64,000 nt of DNA from Kordia sp. SMS9 (lineage in GTDB: Bacteria; Bacteroidota; Bacteroidia; Flavobacteriales; Flavobacteriaceae). Positions within the stretch are counted from its first letter, which is position 1; every line of letters begins with the position of its first letter. Both the position numbers and the translations under genes were made by a program. This document shows positions 26,689 through 38,600 of the stretch, piece after piece. The stretch spans positions 5,357,501 to 5,421,500 of the forward strand of contig NZ_CP031153.1 of the NCBI RefSeq assembly GCF_003352465.1. The letters run 5' to 3'. The notes under the pieces are model-generated. The model did not search any database, was not told where the DNA came from, and saw only the letters and a program-made list of their open reading frames with translations.

Positions 26689-29600
26689 ATGATTAGTTTT
26701 GCATTGTCAAGGTTGTTGTGCGACTCATCAGCCAATTGCTTCACTGTGAGGATATAATCTGCAATTCCTTTGATGTCTTGTATAGAGAATAGTTCTTTTA
26801 GAGACATTTCAACGGCAAATGCTTTGTTTATTCTATTGATTAACGCCATGGCTTTTAGTGAGTTTCCTCCGATGTTGAAGAAATTTTCATCTGTACTTAG
26901 CGACGTTACTTCTATGTTTAATAGCTCGGACCAAATGTCAACTAATTGCGTTTCCACTTCGTTTGAAGGTGCAATGAATTGTTTCTTTAAGGTGATGCTT
27001 GGCGATGGCAATGCTTTTTTATTCAGTTTACCATTCGCATTGAGCGGAAACTCAGCTACATTCATAAAGAACGAAGGCACCATATATTCTGGCAATCGCT
27101 TTTTGAGATAGTCTTGAATTTCTTCTATTGATATTTCTGATGCATCATTCATGTAATACGCCACTAATACAGGATCTTGATCTAAGTTTCTGTAGTCTAC
27201 AACCGCATTTTTGATGTGTGGATGGTTTGATAGTACATGTTCTATTTCACCCAGTTCAATTCGGTATCCTCTAAGTTTCACTTGATGATCGTTTCGTCCG
27301 ATGATTTCAATGTTTCCATCAGGCAACCATCTGGCTAAATCTCCCGTTTTGTATAATTTATAAGCATCTTCCGCATTGAATGGATTGTTGATGAATTTTT
27401 CTGCGGTAAGTGCTGGTCTGTTTACATAGCCTTTTGCTACTTGCACACCTCCAATTAACAGTTCTCCCACAACATTGGTTGGTACCAACTCATTTTGAGC
27501 ATTGACAATGTAGATTTGCGTGTTGGCAATCGGTTTTCCAATACTATTTTTATCGCCTTTATAATTTGTCATGTCTACAGAAGTCACATCAATCGTAGCT
27601 TCCGTTGGACCGTATAGGTTGTAAATTTTAGCATTCGGTAGTTTCTTTTGGAAATTTTTCAACGTTTTGTTCGCTAATGATTCTCCACTACAGATCACCG
27701 TAGGTTTTAGCATTTCTAATTCTGTATCCTCAAATCCATTTAAGAACGTGTCTAACATAGAAGGAACAAAGTGTAGTAACGTAATTTGTTCTTTTTCAAC
27801 GATGTTCTTCAAATATGCTAAGTCTGTATGTTTGTGAGGCTGTGCCAACACCATTTTGCAATTTGTCATCAACGGCGTTAGTAATTCCCAAACAGATACA
27901 TCAAAAGTATACGGTGTTTTTTGTAGGATGACATCGTTTTCATCAATATTGAAATGCTCACATTTCCATAGCAGTCTATTTGCTAAACCTGCATGTTGAA
28001 TGAGTACACCTTTCGGTTTTCCTGTAGATCCGGAAGTGTATATGACATACGCAAGATCTTCTGGAGTTACCATTACTTCAAGTTCGTTTGTAGGATAGCT
28101 AAGCACTTCGTCAGCTTCCATGTTGATAAACGATACTTCTTCCGAAAGTAGTTGTGCTAAATTGTCGTCGATTAAGTTCGTCGTACTCAATAAAAACTTC
28201 GTATTACAGTCGTTCAGAATGAAGTCAATACGTTCTTTCGGATATCCTGCATCAATTGGCACATACGCGCCTCCTAGTTTCATGATGGCTAAGATTCCAA
28301 CAACCATTTCAAAAGAGCGTTCGACACAGATAGGAATGAGATCGCCTTTTTGGAAGCCTTTTTCTTTAAGAAGCCACGCCAATTGATTTGATTTTTCTTC
28401 TAAGACTTCATTGGTCATTTGCGCTTCTCCAAAGACAAGTGTGGTTGCTTTTGGATTGCTTGCAAGTTGTTCTTTATACAAGTCTATGACCGTTTTGTCA
28501 GTTGGGTATTTTTTCTCAGTATCATTATTGTCGACTAACATCTGTTGTTTTTCCTCGTTACTCATGTATGAGAGATCGGAAATTTGGTTCGATTCAATTA
28601 ATGAGTTCAACGTTTCTTCAAAATGCGATAGTATCATTTCAACAGTTGGCGTTAAAATAAGTGTATCGTTGTATTTTAGGTTTACTGAAATTCCTATGAC
28701 ATCAATAGATACATAGAGTGACAATGCATAGTTGTTTTCTTCTTTTCCTGCAAAGTTTCTGATGTTTAGGATGCCTTCTTCACTAGCGGTATTGGCAACT
28801 TCTTGTGAATAATTGTCAAAAATTATTAGTGAGTCAAACAATTCCCCTTGAAGCGTACTCGTTTTTTGAATTTCGGCAATGGAGAAATGTCCGTAGGATT
28901 CTCTTGATATACTGTGTTCTTTTTGAATGTCCGTTAACCAATTGGAGATCGGTTTTTCATCCGTAACCGTTGTACAAACCGGAATTGTTTTTATGTATAA
29001 ACCAATTCCAGATTCTACATCTTTCAACATTCCGTTTCTCCCTGAAATGATGGTACCAAATGCTACCGTACTGTTTCCTGTATATTTAGAAAGTAGGTAC
29101 GCCCAAGTTCCTTGAATTAAGGTATTCACCGTTACATGACGTTCTTTTGCAAATTGTTCTAGTTTTGCGGCAAAGTCAGCTTTCATGATACGACTGATAT
29201 TGTTATTGCTGAAAACTTTGTTTCGCTTTTTGGTATCTGTCAAAAATGGAAGGTAACTGTGTGTGGAAAGCGAAGAAAGATAGTTTCTCCAATATTCCTG
29301 TCCGTCAAACTCGTTTTTGAGTGCTACTTGTTTGATATTGTTGATGTAGTTATCCTCACGTTGTACAGCAGGAATGGCTTTATCTTGCAATAGCTCTTTG
29401 TAGATACTTACTACTTTGTTTAACAAGATTGATACCGACCAACCATCTAACAGAATGTGATGATGTGTGAAAATTATTTTAGATTCCCCTTGTGGCAATT
29501 TCAATATTGAAAGACGATACGGAGCCGTTTTTAAATCAAAAGGTGTTTTGAAATCTTTTTTGATAAATGCTTCTAACGCTGCTGCTGATTTTTGTTCGTA

Positions 29601-32600
29601 ATCAAACATTGCGAGTGGCAACTCTTTATCTTCATACACACATTGTACTGGAATGTTGAAGAAATCATTGTGAAACGTAGTTCGCAATATGCTGTGTTTG
29701 TCTGCCAATACTTTCCACGATTTTTTAAATAAGTCAACATCAAGGTTTGGTATGTCAAAGCTCATCTGAACTATGTAATTCGGGTTTTCATCATACAAAC
29801 TGTGGAATAGTAAACCTTCTTGCAGTGATGTAAGTTTGTAAATATCTTTTATGCCTTGATTTTCTTCTAGTTGTAAGAATTCCGTTAATTCAGCATGACT
29901 GACATCTGCATGAATTCCATAATCAAAAGGTGTTTTTGTAGACAATTTGGTTTGTGTACAATGGTCAATGATCATTTTTAGGTTTTCATTGAACATGTTT
30001 GCAAGTTTAGAAACGGTTTCATCTGAAAAGAGACTGCTATCATAATTCCAATTGAACTGCATTTTCCCTTCTATGACAAGTCCGCTAATACTCAACTGCG
30101 TATTGTTATGGTTTTTTACACTGATGTTTTCGCCGGTTGCTTCCGAAGCTGTGTTGAAAAGTCCATTCGTGTGATCTTCCGTGTCAAATTCGCCTAAGTA
30201 GTTAAAAACAATTTGCTGGAAGTCTTTTGTGAGTTGCAAACGTACATTTTCATCGGTATGTAAGTAACGTAAAATACCATATCCGATGCCTTTGTTTGGC
30301 ATTTGACGCAATCGTTCCTTGGTTTCAATAATTGTGGAAGCCACATCGTTTTCAGTATGTGCTAAGGCAATTGGGAAGAGCGAAGTAAACCATCCAACAG
30401 TTCTACTGATGTCTGTATCTTCAAATAAATCTTCTCGTCCGTGTCCTTCTAAACCTATTACAAATTCTGAAGCATCGAGCCATGAACCTAAAGTTACTGC
30501 CAAAGATGATAAGAGTATATCATTGATTTCAGTATTGTAGGTTTTGTGACATTTTTTGAGTAACGCTTGCGTTTCTTTTTTGGTTAGTTTTAATTGATAA
30601 CGTTTTACTTCTTCAAAAGTACTTACAGCTTCGTTGCTTGAAAAATCTTGTGGAAGTGCGACTCCTTTTGAGAGTTGTTTTTTCCAATAGGTAAATTCTT
30701 CCGATGCGTAGGAACTGTTTCCGTAGTAACTCAATTTTTCTTGCCATTGACGATACGAAGTGCTTTTCTTTGGAGAAACAATCTGCTTTCCACTGATGGC
30801 ACTGTCTAAAAAGCTAGATACATCATCTAATATGATATGCCATGATACGACATCAATCACCATGTGATGCGCTACCATAAATAAACGGTTGTGCAATTCA
30901 GTTTCTGGCGTATTGATCCATACAAAACATACTGTGTTTTCAGTGATGGAAAGTTTTCTTTGATACGCATCGCAAATTTCTGTAATACGCTCACTTACTT
31001 CCTCAGTACTATCAATAGTTTCCATCAATAATGTTGGTGCTGCTGATGCGTACACACCATAATAGGTGTCGTCTTCTTTTTTAAATGTAGCGCTCAACAT
31101 ATCATGCTGAAGCACCAATTTTGAAAGCACTTCTTCTATGACATTCGTTTCTATTTCTTTAGAGATGTCTAGTAAAATAGATTGATTGTAATGATTCGAT
31201 TCTTCATATGAAGATGCTATAAAGTCATGCTGAATAGGAAGTAATTCAAATTTTCCTTGTAACGTTCCTACTTCTGATAATGTCGTATCGTTTTCTCGTA
31301 AATTTTTAGCTAATTCCTGAATGGTTTGATAGGTGAAAATATCTCCAACTCGTACGTGAATGTCTTGCTTTTTGGCTTGACTTACCACTTGAATTGCCGT
31401 GATAGAGTTTCCTCCCAAAGAGAAGAAATTATCGTTCATTCCAATTTTCTCAACTTTTAACAGTTTTTGCCATATTTCAACCAAGGTCATTTCTGTTGGT
31501 GTACTTGGCGCTACATATTCACTAAAGTTTGAGTCAGAACTTTTTGGTTGTGGAAGCGACTTTTTGTCTATTTTTCCATTGGTTGTCAACGGAAATGCTT
31601 CCAATTCTATAAAAATTTCTGGAATCATGTATGAAGGAACTACTTTGTTTAGTTCACTTCTAATCAGTTTTTTATCAAAGTCTTCTTTGACCGTCATATA
31701 TGCGATAAGCTGTGCATTTTCGTTACTTCCATTGGCTGCAACAATGCTATGCTTTATGCCTTCTATTTGATTTAAATGGTATTCTATTTCACCCAATTCA
31801 ATACGATGTCCTCTAATTTTCACCTGACCGTCATTACGCCCAAGAAATTCTATCGTTCCTTTGGAAGTCCATCGGGCAAGATCGCCTGTTTTGTATAATT
31901 TATGTGGATCATTTTCATCAAATGGATTCGCAATAAATTTTGTTGCGGTCAATTCAGGTTTGTTCAAATATCCGCGAGATACTTGAATTCCGCCAATAAC
32001 TAACTCGCCAACAACACCCATAGGTTGTTGAATATTATTTGCGTCTACAACATAAATTTGCGTGTTTGCCACAGGTTTTCCAATAGGAATGATGTCGCCT
32101 TTGTATTCTGTTAATTCAATGGCAGTCACATCAATAGCTGCTTCTGTTGGTCCGTACAGGTTGAAAATTTGTGTATGTGGACACTTTTTCTGAAATTTTT
32201 GCAAGGTTGAATAGGATAATGCTTCTCCACTACAAACTACTTTTCGCAGTGAGTTTGTGTACTTCATATTCGCATCCAATTCGCTGATAAAAACATCTAA
32301 CATCGTAGGCACAAAGTGCATGATATTTATGTGTTCTTTTGCGATGAGTTGATGTAAGTATACAGGATCTTTTTCGCCACCTGGAACTGCAAATACTAGC
32401 TTTGCTCCTGTCATTAATGGCAATAATAATTCCCATACCGAAACATCAAAACAGAACGTCGTTTTTTGCAATATGGTATCAGCTTCCGTCACATCAAGAT
32501 AATCGCGCATCCACACCAATCGGTTGTAAATTCCATCATGTTGATTCATCACACCTTTTGGATTTCCTGTAGTTCCTGAAGTGTAAATAACGTACGCCAA

Positions 32601-35600
32601 CGAGGTTTCTGGTATGTTCACATTTGGAGACGACACTGGCGATGCATTGTATACAGCGGCATCGTCAAGATTTAGGTATTCTATATCATTAAAGAGCGTT
32701 TGATAGCTGCTTTCTGTCAATACGATGGTTGGTTGTACATCGTCCAAAATATAGTTGACGCGGTGTTGCGGATATCTTGGATCAATTGGCACATACGCGC
32801 CGCCTGCTTTTAAGATTCCTACAATTCCGATGATCATTTCCAAGGAACGATCTACGCAAATTGGCACTAATGTATCGGTTGTAACACCTTTGTTTCGCAA
32901 TACATGTGCTAATTGATTTGAAACCTCATCAAGTTCTTTGTAAGTGAGTTGTTTGTCTTCAAATTGCACCGCTACTTCTGCTGGATTCGATTGCACTTGC
33001 GCGTTGAACATGTCTAATACCGTCTGCTCTTTTTCATAGTTTTCAGTCGTATTATTGAACGCTTTTAATTGCTCTCGATCTTCCTTATCTGCTTCAGATA
33101 ATATGGTTTCTTTATCTACCAACGCATTTTCACTGTATAAAAACTGATCTAATGTCAATTTGAAATAGGTAGCCAATCTTTTTACTTGTTCTTTGCTGAA
33201 AGTTGCTGTTGAATATCGCAATAAGAGTCGGAAACTTTTGTTGTAAACACCACCGTGTTCTTGTCTAAGGTCGTGTGCTTCTATGTGGAATCCGAAAGGA
33301 AAATGTTCATTCAAGTAAAATTCAGATAGCGAATCTTCTTCTTCCAAATCAATGGAAGCATCATACGCTTCCCATTCTTTGAAAATTTGGAAATCTAAAT
33401 AGTTAAACGCAACATCAAAAATTGGATTGTGATCGCCTGCGGGTTCTTTCGTAAATTCTAGTATTTTGTGGAAAGGAACACGCTCATGATATTTTAGCGT
33501 TCGTAGTTTGTCTTCTATGTAATTGATATAATCGCCCCAAGTAATGTTTTCAGGCAACTTGATTCGCACAGGAATTGTGTTTAAGAAGCAACCCAATAGT
33601 TTGCCGCCATCTGGTGTTAACGGTCGGTTGTTGGTAACGATTCCTAGCGTTAAATCATTTTCATAATTCAACATGTTCATCGTGTAAATGTAAGATGCAA
33701 AACACAGGTGTTTGAAACTTGTATTGTATTTTACGGCGAGTGTTTCTAATTCTTCTCTAAATTCAATTGGCAACTCAAACACGTCACTTATAAATACATG
33801 TTCGTCGTCTGTAGATGGCAATTCAAAGCGTGAATATCCTTCTAGTTCTTCTTGCCAATATTCAATGGAAGCTTGGTTTTTCCCTGCTGCCAATTCTCCT
33901 ATGATTTGATCTTCATACGTACTTTGCAAACGTTCTGGAACATAGTCGCCATTTTTGGTTAAAATGGTATACATGTTTAGCAATTCTGTTAAGAACGAAG
34001 AGAGACTCCAACCATCAAATAACGAATGGTGAAAATCGAATAGTAAGTATTGATAATCGTCTCGTACTTTGATGATATTGATACGCCATGTTAGTGAAAA
34101 TGACAGGTCTGATTTTCTTCTTTTTTCTTCTAGTAATTTATTTTTGACAAAGGTTTTCTGACCTTCTTTATCTAAATGACGAATGTCTATAAAGTTAACT
34201 TCAGGCGTTATTTTTTTCATGACGATGTGCGCAAAGTATTCCAAATCGTATACTTTACGAAGCGCCGTGTGCTTGTCAATCATTAAGTTTAGTGCATGTT
34301 CAAACAGTGCAAAATCGAAGTTTTTTACTGGGTAATCATACATGTTTTGCTCATGGTAAATGATTTCATGAATATCGTCTGATCTGCTTTTTAGAAATTC
34401 GAAAACCATTCCTTTTTCAACGCCGTTCATCGGATATACCGCTTCGTAGGTGTCTAAAAATTTTCCATCTGCTCGGTATGTTTCTGCAAATGCACGCAGT
34501 TCTTCTTTTACTTCTTCCAAGATGCGTTGGTTTTCCTCATCTTGTTGTGAATCTGACATATTCGCCGCCAATTCTGCAATGGTTTGGTACGAATATAAAT
34601 CTGCAATGGTAAATGATGTATCTAGTTTGTTGTTGATACTGGAGATTAAGCCAATTGCTTTTAAAGAATCGCCTCCTAAACTAAAGTAATTGTCTTTGAT
34701 GCCAACTTTTGATACTTTTAGTGCTTCTTCCCAAACGACTGCCATCTGCGATTCTACCTCAGTTTCAGGTGCGGTATACGTTCCGCCTAATGCTCCTTTG
34801 TCTGGCGATGGTAAGTTTTTAACCGCAATTTTATTGTTGGATGTGGATGGGAATTCATCCATCTTCACAAAATACGATGGAATCATGTAGTTTGGAAGAT
34901 TTTCGCCTAAGTGTGCTCTTAATTCAGAGACTTCTAGCGCTTCTTCGCCAATGTAATACGCACATAAATACGGATGTCCTTCATCAGATTTTCGCATGAT
35001 TACGACCGTATCACTGATGGTTGCATGCTGCAATAAATGATGTTCTATTTCTTTGAGTTCTATTCTAAACCCTTTTAGTTGTACTTGATTGTCGATGCGA
35101 CCTATGTATTCCAATTCGCCATTGGCTAACAATCTTCCCAAATCGCCTGAACGGTATAAACGCGTTCCTTTTTGGTACGGATTGTCTAAGAATCTGGAAT
35201 TGGTCAGTTCTTCTTTGTTTAAATATCCTCGTGTGATTCCTGCGCCACTAATGTAAATTTCTCCAGCGACACCTTGTGGAACAAGTTCTTGATTTTCATC
35301 TAAAATGTACATGGAAGTCGTTGGAATTGGCTTCCCTAAGTTGCTTACATTTTCTTCAATTTCTTTGATACCTATTTCTTTGTACGTAGCATGTACCGTT
35401 ACTTCTGTAATTCCGTACATGTTCACCAATTTTACATGCGGATATTGCGCTTTCCACGATTTTAGTTTGAAAGGCACTAAGGCTTCTCCACCAAAAATAA
35501 CATAGCGCAAATTGTTGAGTTCTATGTCTTTTCGATCGCATTCTTCCATGAGATTGTTGAATGCTGTTGGCGTTTGGTTTAATACAGTTACTTCATGGCG

Positions 35601-38600
35601 TTTGAGTACTTGTAAGTATCGTGATGGATCTCGTGCTACAAATGGCGGAATGATAACTAGTTTTCCTCCATATAACAACGCTCCGTACATTTCCCACACA
35701 CTAAAGTCAAAACAGTGACTGTGAAACATGGTCCAAACATCGTTTTCTCCAAAGTTGAATTGAAATGCATCATTGTACATTAAACGTACTACATTGCGAT
35801 GCTCTACCATGACACCTTTTGGATTTCCTGTAGTTCCCGAAGTGTAAATGATGTAGCAGATATCTTCTGGACTATTTATATGTTCGATATTGGCAACTTC
35901 TCGTGTTGTGTCGATCATGTTTTCCAGTAATATCGTTTTCACAGCAGCATTTGCGACGAGTTCTTGATGTTCGTCGCTGGTAATGAGAAGCTCCGTTTTA
36001 CTGTCTTCCAACATGTAGTTTAAGCGTCCTTGCGGATAGTTTGGATCTAAAGGCATGTAACAACCGCCCGATTTTAAGATTCCTAACATTCCCACTACTG
36101 TGTGAAGATTTTTGTCTACTAACAATCCTACAATGTCATTGCGTCCAATTCCTTGCGAGCGCAATTCATACGCTACCATATTGGATAGATTGTTTAATTG
36201 TTGGTACGTTAACGTTTCGCTTTCATACGCAACTGCAATAGCCGTTGGATTTTTTGCTACTTGATACTCAAACATGTCAATGATGGTCGCCGTTTCAGGA
36301 TACGAAACATTGATAAGATGGTTGATTTTTTCAATTTTTTCCTTGTCTGCTTCAAGTAGTATTGTTTCTTTTTGTATAGGTGTTGTTGCCGCATTTAGAA
36401 ACTGATCTAGTGTAGATTTGAAGTAGCTTGCAAGTTTGGCTACATCATCAATACTGAAAGCCGCTGTTGTATGTGTTAGTGCAAGTCTAAAATCATTGTC
36501 ACGAGCATAGATATGGAAATCAATACTGGTGTTGTTGTTCATAAAGAAATTTGATTCTTTAAACTCATTCGGTCTTACAATGCGTTCTTCATTTTGGATT
36601 TCCGTATAACGTCTGAAATCTATGTAATTGAAGGAGATATCAAAAACTGGATTGTGTTCTGTTGCTGGCTCTTTGGTGATTTCTAAGATTTTGTAAAACG
36701 GAACTCTTTCGTGATATTTTAGGGTTCTGAGTTTGTCTTCTATAAAATTAATATAGTCGCCCCAAGTGATGCCTTTTGGAATTTTTGCTCGGAACGGAAT
36801 GGTATTTAAGAAACAACCCAACAAGCGTTCTCCATCTGGTGTTAACGGTCTGTTGTTTGTTACGACACCTAAAGTAATGTCATCTTTAAAACTCAGCATA
36901 TTCATTGCGTAGATGTATGCTGCAAAACATAAGTGTTTGAAACTTGTATTGTGGCGTAACGCCAATGTTTCTAACTGACTTCTGTATTCTTTTCCATAAT
37001 CAAACCATTCACTATTGAATTGGTGTTCTTCTCCTGTTGATGGTATTTCAAAGCGCGTGTAGTCCTCCAATTCTTCTTGCCAATATTCAATAGAAGCTTG
37101 GTCTTTTGCTGCTGCCAATTCTCCAATAATTTGGTCTCGGTAGGTACTTTGTAAATGTTCAGGAACATAGCTACGATCTTCCATTAAGAAAGAATAGGTT
37201 GTAGATAGTTCTGTAACGAATGACGAGAGACTCCAACCATCAAAGAAAGAATGGTGAAAGTCTAATAGTAAGTATTGATAGTCTTCACTTACTTTGATGA
37301 TGTTGATTCGCCATAGTAATGAAAAGGATAATTCTGTTTGGCGTTGCTTTTCTTCTAGTAGTTTTTTGTTGATGAACGCTTCTTGCGCTTTTCCATCCAA
37401 ATGACAGATGTCTGAAAAATTGACTTCTGGCACTACTTTTTTCATGATGATATGTGCAAACTTTTCTAAGTCGTATACCTTACGAAGTGTCGTGTGTTTT
37501 GCTACCATTAAGTCTACCGCATGCTTAAACAGTTCAAAGTCAAAATTCTTTACTGGATAATCGTATATGTTTTGTTCATGATATACAATTTCATGCACAC
37601 TTTTTGGTTTGCTTTTTAAGGAGTGAAATACCATTCCTTTTTCTACACCATTCATCGGATATACCGCTTCGTAAGTATCTAAGAATTTCCCTTCTGCTCG
37701 GTATGCTTCCGCAAATGCGCGCAGTTCTTCTTCGGTTTCTTCAAGGATTCGTTTGCTGTCATCATTTTGTTGAGAACCAACTACTTTCCCCGCCAATTCT
37801 TCAATGGTTTGGTACGAATATAAATCTGCAATGGTTAATGATGCTTCAAGTTTGGTATTGATGTTGGAGATTAAGCCAATTGCTTTTAAAGAATCTCCTC
37901 CCATACTAAAGTAGTTGTCTTGTATGCCTACTTTTGACATTTGCAATACTTCTTCCCATATCGCTACCATTTGTATTTCTTCCTCCGTTTTTGGAGCTGT
38001 GTACGATTCTCCTAACGCTTCTTTGTCTGGCGAAGGTAATTTTGAAACCGCAATTTTATTGTTGGATGTCATTGGGAATTCGTCCATCTTCACAAAGTAG
38101 GATGGAATCATGTGACTTGGTAAGTTTTCACCTAAGTGCGATCGTAATGTAGAAACTTCTAAGAGTTCTTCGCCGATGTAATACGCACATAAGTACGGAT
38201 GTCCTTCATCGGAATCACGTTTGATGACTACCGTATCACTGATGGTTGCATGCTGCAATAAATGATGTTCTATTTCTTTGAGCTCAATTCGAAAGCCTTT
38301 TAGTTGTACTTGACTGTCAATACGACCTAAGTACTCCAATTCGCCATTTGCCAACCATCTTCCTAAATCGCCTGAACGGTAGAAACATTCTCCTTCTCGG
38401 TACGGATTGTCTAAGAATTTCGCACGTGTCAATTCTTCTTTGTTTAAATATCCTCGTGTGATTCCTGCGCCGCCAATGTAAATTTCTCCAACGACACCTT
38501 GTGGAACGAGTTCTTGGTTTTCATCCAAAATGTACATAGAAGTCGTTGGAATTCCTTTCCCTAAGTTGCTTACATTTTCTTCAATTTCTTTGGCGCATAT

